Virus record (IMG/VR): IMGVR_UViG_3300048592_000278
Span: 1 to 38,903 of that record
DNA from: a virus
Strand: one strand, 5' to 3'
DNA: 38,903 bases
Position numbers and translations under genes: made by a program. Numbering within the stretch: the stretch's first letter is position 1; every line of letters begins with the position of its first letter. This document shows positions 12,013 to 18,524 of this stretch, in pieces. The notes below the pieces were generated by a model. That model did not search any database. It worked only from the letters and a program-made list of their open reading frames with translations, and was not told where the DNA came from.

Positions 12013-12909
12013 TCATAATGCCTCCATTTCATAAACTACTTCCGCCTTTTTACCTTGATGTAAACGCCACGTCCTGCCGTCAAAAGATGGGATAAATCCG
12101 TCATTCCATAAATCTATACAACTCTGAAAAGGATTTATTCCTTCTTCATGGTCTACATATTCCCACTTTGTGATATTAGGGAAGACGCTACTTATATAAG
12201 CCCAGACGGAAGCCCCGACAGAATCCCCGACGGGAACCACGACGGAAGCCCAGACGGAATCCCCGACGGGAGCCCTGACGGAATCAATGACGGGTGCCCA
12301 GACGGAAGACCCGATGGAATCCCAGACGGAAGCCCAGACGGAAGCCCCGACAGAATCCCCGACGAAAGACCCGATGGAAGCCACGACGGAATCCCTGACG
12401 GAATCCCCGACGAAAGACCCGATGAAAGACCCGATGGAATCCCAGACGGAAGCCCAGACGGAATCCCCGACGAAAGACCCGATGGAAGCCACGACGGAAT
12501 CCCATTCTTTTAACAAATCTTTATGCTTTTGTGTTAATCTCTTTTTAGGTAATAATAACGGGTTAACTGGCTTAATAACCATGCTAAGATTATAACCAAG
12601 TTCTTTGTCTAAAGGTTTGCATAATTCATACAATTCGTCTTGACTGACTTCCCTAATCAGTTTAATGTATTCAAAACGGTGTTTGTAAATGTCAAACCTC
12701 TTTTCATTACCCCAACACTCACATTCAAATACTCTTTTGTCAGTTCTGTAAGCATAAGATAATCCTTCTAAAGTAGTTGCGTAATAACCTCGTGAACATT
12801 CCTTCTCAGATGTATCAAAATCTTTGCAATGATACTCAACGCCTATCTCGTACGGCATATCTTGATATGGACTGACCATATCTTTATTTAATACTTTATA
12901 CATTTTCAT
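12013..12909 (-). CDS. Phage protein with 25 tandem tetrapeptide repeats
   Basis: A 298-residue protein in three parts. Residues 1-130 are a conserved phage domain (K-V-L-N-K-D-M, then S-R-G-Y-Y-A-T-T-L) that I recall from DUF7666-type proteins. Residues about 137-236 are 25 tetrapeptides of the form D/A-S-V/I-W/G/V/R. Residues 237-298 form a globular tail (F-D-G-R-T-W-R-L-H). The repeats could form a beta-solenoid. Ser at position 2 and a branched aliphatic residue at position 3 are nearly invariant. Similar repeat proteins occur in many uncultured phages; function unknown. Start ATG 12909 overlaps the upstream stop. Confidence 0.8.
   Translation of the reverse strand: MKMYKVLNKDMVSPYQDMPYEIGVEYHCKDFDTSEKECSRGYYATTLEGLSYAYRTDKRVFECECWGNEKRFDIYKHRFEYIKLIREVSQDELYELCKPLDKELGYNLSMVIKPVNPLLLPKKRLTQKHKDLLKEWDSVVASIGSFVGDSVWASVWDSIGSFIGSFVGDSVRDSVVASIGSFVGDSVGASVWASVWDSIGSSVWAPVIDSVRAPVGDSVWASVVVPVGDSVGASVWAYISSVFPNITKWEYVDHEEGINPFQSCIDLWNDGFIPSFDGRTWRLHQGKKAEVVYEMEAL
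12201..12500. repeat. 25 tandem 12-base units
   Basis: Exactly 300 bases made of 25 twelve-base units of the type CCCAGACGGAAG or CCCCGACGAAAG, all in register. Groups of units are repeated again as blocks (units 14-16 equal units 23-25; units 20-21 match units 10-11), showing expansion by unequal exchange or slippage. The GC content is far above the rest of the window. Confidence 0.93.
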
Positions 12910-13174
12910 TTTTAGACCCTTTAATAATTTGTAATAATTCCGTTAACCAAAATTTGTAATCGGTTGAGCCCATTGATTCAATAGCGTAAGCCGCACCCTT
13001 GATAGTTCCAAGATGTATGTAATCCCGTGTTAATTCATCATAAAAAGTACGTCTTATTATGATTGTTTGGTCGTTGGGTTCGTAACGTGAATAATTGTTA
13101 TGTAAACAGTCTTTACAATCCTGTCTATTAGCATAATTAATATTATGCTTGCAAGTGCTACATTTTTTTGTCAT
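12896..13174 (-). CDS. Small zinc-ribbon-like protein
   Basis: A 92-residue protein with C-S-T-C (5-8) and C-K-D-C (19-22) near the N-terminus, a likely zinc knuckle, then a helical C-terminal part (A-A-Y-A-I-E-S-M-G, K-F-W-L-T-E-L-L). It is the first gene of the early operon after the promoter at 13223-13254, with TAGGAGATTTGAA before the ATG, the same ribosome binding site style as the A cassettes. Function not recognised. Confidence 0.7.
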   Translation of the reverse strand: MTKKCSTCKHNINYANRQDCKDCLHNNYSRYEPNDQTIIIRRTFYDELTRDYIHLGTIKGAAYAIESMGSTDYKFWLTELLQIIKGSKNENV

Positions 13175-13222
13175 TTCAAATCTCCTATATTTTAAAAAAC
13201 AACTTAACCAAATTTCTTAATA

Positions 13223-13254
13223 CAAATTTACGAAATAAATCAATACAATCCAAA
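13223..13254 (-). promoter_or_regulatory. Bacteroidota-type promoter of the early operon
   Basis: TTTG (13254-13251), 20 bases, TAAATTTG (13230-13223) on the minus strand, about 50 bases before the ATG at 13174. It should drive the zinc-ribbon gene and the repeat protein. Confidence 0.75.
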
Positions 13255-13305
13255 TTATTTTTTAAATAATTCAAAAAAAACTTTAAAAAACACAAAAAAA
13301 CTTTT

Positions 13306-13329
13306 AAAAGTTGTAAATATTACATCTTT
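13306..13329. repeat. 24-base element containing TGTAA-ATA-TTACA, copy 1
   Basis: A 24-base sequence present again in inverted orientation at 35918-35941. Its core TGTAAATATTACA is a near-perfect dyad, the form of a dimeric repressor site. It lies in the 470-base non-coding region, upstream of the early promoter. Confidence 0.75.
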
Positions 13330-13443
13330 TTATGTACACAATATAGAGATGTCCACGTAACGTGTACATTGGTATTATGTGGAATTGGCATAGTTATTGA
13401 TATATTAGCATTTACCGTGCCAAAATGTCCAGTTTTTTTGAAT

Positions 13444-13475
13444 AAAAAAAAGCTACTCGGGGGGGGTGAGTAGCT
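13444..13475 (-). terminator. Rho-independent terminator with C8 loop
   Basis: On the minus strand AGCTACTC... reads into GAGTAGCT (arms 13475-13468 and 13458-13451), with a loop of eight C, followed by eight T. It lies only about 25 bases downstream of the -7 element at 13500-13507, so either it ends a very short RNA from that promoter or it ends transcripts coming from the metallophosphoesterase gene. Confidence 0.8.
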
Positions 13476-13494
13476 TCCGATTTCCTACATTACG
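13444..13494 (-). ncRNA. Possible short (about 50 nt) phage RNA
   Basis: A good promoter (13500-13531) and a good terminator (13444-13475) enclose about 50 bases with no reading frame. The predicted RNA would be little more than a 20-base 5' tail and a hairpin with a C8 loop. This is inference from the signals only. Confidence 0.35.
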
Positions 13495-13499
13495 TATTA

Positions 13500-13531
13500 C
13501 AAATATAATAAATAATTTCTTAATATCCAAA
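13500..13531 (-). promoter_or_regulatory. Bacteroidota-type promoter in the non-coding region
   Basis: TTTG (13531-13528), 20 bases, TATATTTG (13507-13500) on the minus strand, with the same upstream CCAAATTT context as the promoters at 11000 and 15477. No gene follows before the terminator at 13444-13475. Confidence 0.7.
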
Positions 13532-13548
13532 TTTATTTTAAAATAGAG

Positions 13549-13640
13549 ACGGGGTGAGGTGATTCTGTTTTTATTAAATCATTAATAACTATCTTTATAT
13601 GCCCTGTACACCGGCGCAGTAAACCTATTTGCACCCCGCC
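13549..13640 (-). other. Non-coding stretch with a long-range stem
   Basis: After the metallophosphoesterase stop, the minus strand reads GGCGGGGTG (about 13640-13632) and, about 70 bases later, CACCCCGTC (about 13557-13549), which can pair over nine bases. Inside lies a short GC-rich hairpin around TGTACA. It is not a tRNA. Together with 13175-13548 this makes a 470-base region without genes: two promoters, one terminator, the TGTAA dyad and a TGTACAC...GTGTACA repeat (13334-13372). Confidence 0.4.
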
Positions 13641-13644
13641 TTAT

Positions 13645-14367
13645 TCACTTATATATTTTCCCGTTAATAATTGTCATTCCATTTATTATCTGGCAAATAT
13701 CATACCAAAAACAATCTTTGTGAAAATTAATTACAGCAAATCCATTAATCCAAGATGAAGCCCTGTTTTTCATATAGTCAGGGTTCAATTGACACGCTCC
13801 CGGTACTGATATTGCCTGATACGGTTCGTTTATTTTTGTTGTTCTTGTATAGATTTGAGTAGTGTGTAAATGTCCGTACATAACATTACCCATTATTATT
13901 TCAAAGTGAGAATTTGCATGGTATTTGTTATGTCGTTCTCCGTGTATAAAGTGTAATGAGCCGATTTTCAAAATATCATTATAATCAAAAACTTCACAAT
14001 TAAACACTTTTTTAAAGTTAAATTTTTCGTTCCAATAATTATATAATTCATTATTTCCACGCTCTAAATGCCGTCTCAAATAATCTTTTAACCGTTGTCC
14101 ATCGTGATTACCCAACATTAAATACTTTTTGCCTGTGAACTTATCAAAGATTCGTTCTTTGAATTTAGTCATTTCATTGTAAGTTGTAATTAATCCTTCA
14201 TCACTATCTTTCGCAGTAAATTTTGAAATCCCGTCAGCGTCCCAATTGTCCCCGCCAAAAATAACATTATTTATCTTCAAATCTTTTTGCACTTTTAATG
14301 CAATTTCAATTGTCTTTTTATCTTGATAAGGGTAATGTATATCAGTTATAAATAAATATTTATCCAC
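13645..14367 (-). CDS. Calcineurin-like metallophosphoesterase
   Basis: About 240 residues from a GTG at 14367, which has AGGAAC before it; a TTG at 14409 in the same frame would add 14 residues. All metal-binding motifs are present: D-I-H (9-11), G-G-D-N (38-41), G-N-H-D (86-89), I-H-G-E (near 142) and G-H-L-H (165-168). It hydrolyses phosphate esters; substrates of phage members vary (nucleic acid ends, cyclic nucleotides, nucleotides). It overlaps the SAM methyltransferase gene by eight bases and follows a dNTP diphosphohydrolase-like gene, so a nucleotide-related role is plausible. Confidence 0.85.
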   Translation of the reverse strand: MDKYLFITDIHYPYQDKKTIEIALKVQKDLKINNVIFGGDNWDADGISKFTAKDSDEGLITTYNEMTKFKERIFDKFTGKKYLMLGNHDGQRLKDYLRRHLERGNNELYNYWNEKFNFKKVFNCEVFDYNDILKIGSLHFIHGERHNKYHANSHFEIIMGNVMYGHLHTTQIYTRTTKINEPYQAISVPGACQLNPDYMKNRASSWINGFAVINFHKDCFWYDICQIINGMTIINGKIYK

Positions 14368-14860
14368 GTTTGTTCCTATAAAATCCAACAATATTCCCCT
14401 TTTTAACAAGTTCCAACATCGGGTAACGTTCCAAGATATTTTCAGGAGTCAAATCTGGCTGTAAGTGTATCTCGTTAGGGTTGTTTTCTAAAATCCCCTG
14501 TTCGTAATTATACGGTAAACTCACAATCACCTCAGTACACGTCTTACAAGCGTATTCTAAGCAGTCTAAGCAGTCTTTTTGGTTTAAGTGTTCTAATATA
14601 TCACCAAATATAATAATATCATAATGAGGGTATTTAAAGCCCCTTATATCAGTATTGTAGATATTACGATAATATTTAAAAAGCTCGTATTTAGTTATAT
14701 AAGGTGTCCATATTTCTACACAATCCATGTTAGGAAAATTTCTTAACAATACTCGGTAATTACCCGCCCCCGCTCCGACGTCTAATATAGTTGATTCTTT
14801 TGGAAATTGATTTATATAATCAATTATTTCTTTTTTCAATTCTATTGTACTTCCCGGCAT
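14360..14860 (-). CDS. Class I SAM-dependent methyltransferase
   Basis: A 166-residue protein from ATG 14860, one base after the upstream stop; a longer frame to 14929 would overlap the previous gene. L-D-V-G-A-G-A-G (26-33) is the SAM-binding loop. I-I-I-F-G-D-I-L-E-H-L (around 85-95) is the post-strand-4 motif, without an N/D-P-P-Y, so it is not a DNA amino-methyltransferase. The C-terminal part (I-V-S-L-P-Y) fits small-molecule or lipid methyltransferases, or methyltransferases that modify sugars. Substrate unknown. Confidence 0.75.
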   Translation of the reverse strand: MPGSTIELKKEIIDYINQFPKESTILDVGAGAGNYRVLLRNFPNMDCVEIWTPYITKYELFKYYRNIYNTDIRGFKYPHYDIIIFGDILEHLNQKDCLDCLEYACKTCTEVIVSLPYNYEQGILENNPNEIHLQPDLTPENILERYPMLELVKKGNIVGFYRNKRG

Positions 14861-14861
14861 A

Positions 14862-15170
14862 TTATTTGTAATCCAAATTATTAATATTTTTATCTTTCCA
14901 ACTTTGGAATAGTAAACAGCAAATTGCATGGCTTAAATGACTTAAACCGCTTTCGCTGTCTAATATTTCGCCTTTCTTCCATGCCGTTAAGTGTCTTAAG
15001 GCGGCATCGTAATATCTGTTGTTGCTTTCGTCTTCCAAAGCAACGTACTTCCAGTTGTTATCAGCGTACTTTTTAGCCCCATATTCCAAAACTTCCACGA
15101 CGTCCCATACTTCATCAATTGGAAGCAATGAGAATCTTGGCTTGTTGGAATCGTATTTAACCCCCTTCAT
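14862..15170 (-). CDS. dATP/dGTP diphosphohydrolase-like protein (MazZ/DUF5664 type)
   Basis: A 102-residue protein with K-Y-D-S-N-K-P-R-F-S-L-L-P (5-17), V-L-E-Y-G-A-K-K-Y-A-D-N-N-W (27-40) and a helix with D-A-A-L-R-H-L-T-A-W, the pattern of the phage dATP/dGTP diphosphohydrolase N-terminal domain. Members remove pyrophosphate from purine dNTPs; in phages with 2-aminoadenine DNA the related MazZ works with PurZ, but no PurZ-like gene is present here. AGGAGC precedes the ATG. Neighbouring genes form a small nucleotide-metabolism block. Confidence 0.8.
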   Translation of the reverse strand: MKGVKYDSNKPRFSLLPIDEVWDVVEVLEYGAKKYADNNWKYVALEDESNNRYYDAALRHLTAWKKGEILDSESGLSHLSHAICCLLFQSWKDKNINNLDYK

Positions 15171-15448
15171 TTTAGCTCCTCAAAAGATGTTATTTCAATA
15201 GTTTCGTTTATTTTTATTGTTATTTTGAATTTGATTTTGTCAACAATTACAGTGTAGTAACAAAACATATTTTGTCCGTTATGGTAATACATAATTTGGA
15301 ACGAATCTAATTTGATCCGGTCTGGGTCTCTTCTGTAATGTGCCGAAGTAAATTCTTTTATAATATCCTCAATTTCAATTGAAGTGCTGTAATCAGTTAC
15401 ACTTAAAATGTAATCTAAATTATTAGCGATTATCCCCATTTTATCCAT
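15167..15448 (-). CDS. Hypothetical protein
   Basis: A 93-residue protein. The first half is helical (N-N-L-D-Y-I-L-S-V-T, E-D-I-I-K-E-F), the second half beta-rich (I-M-Y-Y-H-N-G-Q-N-M-F, then K-I-K-F-K-I-T-I-K-I). It is the first gene after the promoter at 15477-15508 and overlaps the next gene as ATGA. Function not recognised. Confidence 0.65.
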   Translation of the reverse strand: MDKMGIIANNLDYILSVTDYSTSIEIEDIIKEFTSAHYRRDPDRIKLDSFQIMYYHNGQNMFCYYTVIVDKIKFKITIKINETIEITSFEELK

Positions 15449-15476
15449 ATTATACCCAAATAATTAATAAATACAT

Positions 15477-15508
15477 TACAAATATAATCAATTATTTTGA
15501 CATTTCCA
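15477..15508 (-). promoter_or_regulatory. Bacteroidota-type promoter of the nucleotide-enzyme operon
   Basis: TTTG (15508-15505), 20 bases, TATATTTG (15484-15477) on the minus strand. The upstream half overlaps the last codons of the gene at 15492-15686. It should drive the genes from 15448 down to 13645. Confidence 0.75.
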
Positions 15509-15686
15509 AATTTATTTTTATATTTTTGTATTTTTCTTTGGCGGTTGCTACTTTTTTCAAAGTTTGTTTGTAAGGGTTCGAAAGTGCAAACCGATGTAAT
15601 AACCGATTATAGTCATTTGTGTAGTTATCAGGCAGTATGCAATCACCATTACACGTCTCAAAATAGGGGCATTCTATACATTCCAT
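15492..15686 (-). CDS. Small Cys-rich protein
   Basis: A 64-residue protein with four Cys in its first 16 residues (M-E-C-I-E-C-P-Y-F-E-T-C-N-G-D-C), a possible metal-binding knuckle, then a basic helical tail. It is the last gene of the virion operon and overlaps the end of the tail gene above it by 13 bases. Function not recognised. Confidence 0.6.
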   Translation of the reverse strand: MECIECPYFETCNGDCILPDNYTNDYNRLLHRFALSNPYKQTLKKVATAKEKYKNIKINLEMSK

Positions 15687-16093
15687 GCTCCCTCTTCAAT
15701 ATTCAGTAAGCAAGTGTTATCATATATCATTTCGCCGAGTTTTTGCCAAAATGGATTGTTATTTGGTGAGTTGCTTAAAGTTCCTGCTATATTCCATAAA
15801 TCAGCTCCTGCACTGCCCGCGAAAGTGTAAATACCTTTGTACTGCACTAAAATAACATCGTCTTCAATTCCGCTATCTAATGCAATAGCAATACACGGCA
15901 CTGTGTCTGCTTTGTATGCTTTGGACGCTGTTATATAAATAGGGTCTCCAGCTGTAATTGTTTCTCCCAAAGTAACGTAAAAATTATCACTTGTTTTCTC
16001 CGAACCTTCAGGAATTGTTATATATCTTGTTTTCGGTATTTCATTAACAAGATTTCTATTTGCTATTTGTTTTCGTCTAATATTAAGTGCCAT
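15674..16093 (-). CDS. Probable virion accessory protein (tail or decoration)
   Basis: About 139 residues from ATG 16093, preferred to an upstream frame start at 16120 that would overlap the hub gene by 38 bases. The middle is a beta-barrel-like segment (G-E-T-I-T-A-G-D-P-I-Y-I-T, then V-L-V-Q-Y-K-G-I-Y-T-F) similar to short domains found at the base of phage fibres and decoration proteins. It ends with G-A-W-N-V. It follows the large tail-hub gene, so a tail-tip or fibre-attachment role is likely. Confidence 0.6.
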   Translation of the reverse strand: MALNIRRKQIANRNLVNEIPKTRYITIPEGSEKTSDNFYVTLGETITAGDPIYITASKAYKADTVPCIAIALDSGIEDDVILVQYKGIYTFAGSAGADLWNIAGTLSNSPNNNPFWQKLGEMIYDNTCLLNIEEGAWNV

Positions 16094-18071
16094 ATACCCA
16101 CACCTTTGCTTTTGATTCAACTTTAATTATATCCTGCTCTACACTTGTAATAATGCCTTTTGTGCCGTAAATATCGAGTACGACGTTGCCTGTGTCAAAA
16201 TCTGTCATGTCAATATTAACTCGGTCTCCAACGTCTCCGATTCCAATATAATCACCGTCAAATAATGCCTCAACTGTAATTATGTTTTTCGGAGCAACAT
16301 TTGAATTTGAATAACCATTTAAAATATATAACAAATATTCACAAATCGTTTTAGCTCCGAAATCTGTAGTTTCTTGATTTAACCAACTATGATAAGCCGT
16401 TTGATATCCACCTTGATAACTTGGGACGGTTGACGGGGTGTATGAAGACGAAAAAGTATTATTGCCAAAATTCCAAATTACATGAGGGTGTAACATAGTC
16501 ATTGTTGTTTCATCTGTTGAAATATGATATAGCTTGTTAGGGATTGAAGACGCTAACGAGTACCACAATGTATTATTATCGTCTCCTGTTTTACTCCCGA
16601 CAGGAACTCCCGGAAGACAACAATCAAAAAACGGTGTTAGTTCCAAAGAATTATCGTTGTCAGAACCTAATAAATTTTGTGCTATAAACTCATCCGGGCT
16701 TCTTTCAACTGGATTAATATTGCAAGTTACTTGACTCATATTAGTTGAATTTGTGATTATTTCGTATTCAGCGGCTAAACAATTAGCACCCGTTAAAGTC
16801 TTTTTTGTTGTGTAGTCTAAAAACTTATAAATTGAAAGTACCGGCACCGGCACCCCTAAAACACTTATATAATTAAAAACCCCCTTAACCCCACACGCTC
16901 TAAATTCATCGTTAAAAAAATCTAATAAACATTTGTATTTGTGAAGTGTTGGGACGGCAGTTTTATTTAAGCAACCAATATCCGGGCTGGTGCTTGACAA
17001 AGTAAGAATGTAAGTTTCTCTTGGCGTTACGTCCCCGTCTTTTTCAAAAGTATTTGTAGCCGTTACTTTTTGTTTTGAAAAAAGCCCCGCCCCTTGTGGA
17101 GTTTGGACGTCAGCGATTGTAAGTTCGTAATCGTCGGAAGCCCCCGTATTATCGTTGTTGGTCTTAAACTTCATGCCGCTGTCATAATATACATCGGTAA
17201 TATAAGTATCGGCAGGGACTCCCGTCCCCGTTACACTCATGCCAATTAAAAGCCCGTCGGTATCACCAATATAGATATTACCGAAATCACTTTCAAGCTC
17301 GAAAGTTCTTACAATAGAATTGTAAACCGAAGCCGTGCCGCCTAAATAATCACGTAAAATCGTAGGCAAAATATAACTTGCTAATGTGGACACGGTGCCG
17401 TAAAAATTATGTAATGAACTTAAGTCATATGCCTGATAATTATCTTTGCTTATTCTGACAAGTTTATCACTTACTTTTTCATGTTTATAATAGAGTAAAA
17501 TACTATATGACATCTCATAATCGTCAGAACGTTGACAAAATGCTAATTGTTCTATATTTGTATTTTTCAAAAACCATGTCATAACATCTACACACGTAAT
17601 TTTTAGTTTACATTGCTTTGTGGTCGCATTCATACTCAATTCATTCGACGGTGTGTAGTCCTGGAATCCGTCGTAAATCAGTGTACTACCTTTTAATAGT
17701 CTCCATCGGTTCGGAACTCTATAATAATATACGTGAGGGTCTCCGGAGTTGTCTAAAACGGTTACTTCCGACATTGTAGCAGAGCCACCCCTTAAAATAT
17801 ATTTTTGTACGTCTTCAAAGTCCACTCCCTCCAGAGTGCCTGTAATGCTGTTCAAATCGGCTTCCAATTCCAACGTTCTCGCCTGCTCCACTCCTAACGG
17901 TATGTCGTCTAAAAAAGAACTTTTTAAAATAAAACTTCTATCCAAAGAACCAAAAGGAAACTCTACACTATCAGGACTACTCAAATCGTCGTCATGACCC
18001 GGTATAAATTGTAATGTATAATCAGTACCGTAATTATCTTTGAATGTATGCGTAAATATATGATTTGTCAT
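16083..18071 (-). CDS. Tail hub / baseplate protein
   Basis: A 662-residue protein placed after tape measure and distal tail genes, the usual position of the siphovirus tail hub (Tal/gp27-like). It is rich in beta-strand and aromatic residues. N-terminal residues 1-150 could match a gp27-type barrel domain, and the last 60 residues (I-I-T-V-E-A-L-F, then D-I-Y-G-T-K-G-I-I-T-S-V) form another barrel. There is no visible hydrolase motif. Assignment rests on length, composition and order. Start ATG overlaps the stop of the previous gene. Confidence 0.65.
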   Translation of the reverse strand: MTNHIFTHTFKDNYGTDYTLQFIPGHDDDLSSPDSVEFPFGSLDRSFILKSSFLDDIPLGVEQARTLELEADLNSITGTLEGVDFEDVQKYILRGGSATMSEVTVLDNSGDPHVYYYRVPNRWRLLKGSTLIYDGFQDYTPSNELSMNATTKQCKLKITCVDVMTWFLKNTNIEQLAFCQRSDDYEMSYSILLYYKHEKVSDKLVRISKDNYQAYDLSSLHNFYGTVSTLASYILPTILRDYLGGTASVYNSIVRTFELESDFGNIYIGDTDGLLIGMSVTGTGVPADTYITDVYYDSGMKFKTNNDNTGASDDYELTIADVQTPQGAGLFSKQKVTATNTFEKDGDVTPRETYILTLSSTSPDIGCLNKTAVPTLHKYKCLLDFFNDEFRACGVKGVFNYISVLGVPVPVLSIYKFLDYTTKKTLTGANCLAAEYEIITNSTNMSQVTCNINPVERSPDEFIAQNLLGSDNDNSLELTPFFDCCLPGVPVGSKTGDDNNTLWYSLASSIPNKLYHISTDETTMTMLHPHVIWNFGNNTFSSSYTPSTVPSYQGGYQTAYHSWLNQETTDFGAKTICEYLLYILNGYSNSNVAPKNIITVEALFDGDYIGIGDVGDRVNIDMTDFDTGNVVLDIYGTKGIITSVEQDIIKVESKAKVWVYGT

Positions 18072-18523
18072 TCTGGGTACATCTTCTCTAATGTTAATAT
18101 AATATCTTTACTTCCCAATTCATAATTTGGTTCAATTTGCATATCAATAACAGCAACCGCTAATAATTGAGTACTTGCAACACCTGACGAAGGCAGTACG
18201 TAATCGTTAAACCAAAAATAATGGTATTTCTTTTTTAAAACAGAAGCACTGTAAAAGGTTTGCAAATCGCTTACGGTTGTTGGGAGTACTTTTGGAGCAA
18301 TTTTGACTTCAAAAGACGGTCTTAAAATATTCTTACTTCTCTTTTTGTTGCTTAAATCTGTCCTATTTTCGTTCTCATATAACAGATTTGAATTAATTGT
18401 GTAGCATGAAAATTCCCAATATAAATAATTAGTGCCGTCAGCGTCCAAAGTGGCTTTTGTTGCAACGCTCGCCGTCGGTTGTATATCAGTTCCGTATAGT
18501 CTAACTGTTTTTGGAAAGCTCAT
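18068..18523 (-). CDS. Probable distal tail protein
   Basis: A 151-residue beta-rich protein directly after the tape measure gene and before the hub gene, the standard position of the distal tail (Dit-like) or tail-completion protein. Its sequence (S-F-P-K-T-V-R-L-Y-G-T-D at the start; K-D-I-I-L-T-L-E-K-M-Y-P-E at the end) shows no catalytic motif. The gap to the tape measure stop is one base. Function inferred from gene order. Confidence 0.6.
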   Translation of the reverse strand: MSFPKTVRLYGTDIQPTASVATKATLDADGTNYLYWEFSCYTINSNLLYENENRTDLSNKKRSKNILRPSFEVKIAPKVLPTTVSDLQTFYSASVLKKKYHYFWFNDYVLPSSGVASTQLLAVAVIDMQIEPNYELGSKDIILTLEKMYPE

Positions 18524-18524
18524 T

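Noticed and set aside
12148-12595. Repetitive open frames on both strands over the 12-base repeat
   Set aside because: A 12-base repeat keeps all frames of the same phase open. Only the minus-strand frame of 298 residues is joined to non-repetitive domains at both ends.
13549-13640. tRNA gene
   Set aside because: The outer stem is suggestive, but there is no D, anticodon or T arm of the right size and no TTC-type loop.
14862-15170. 2-aminoadenine (Z) genome
   Set aside because: Only a MazZ/DUF5664-like protein is present; PurZ and a matching DNA polymerase are missing.
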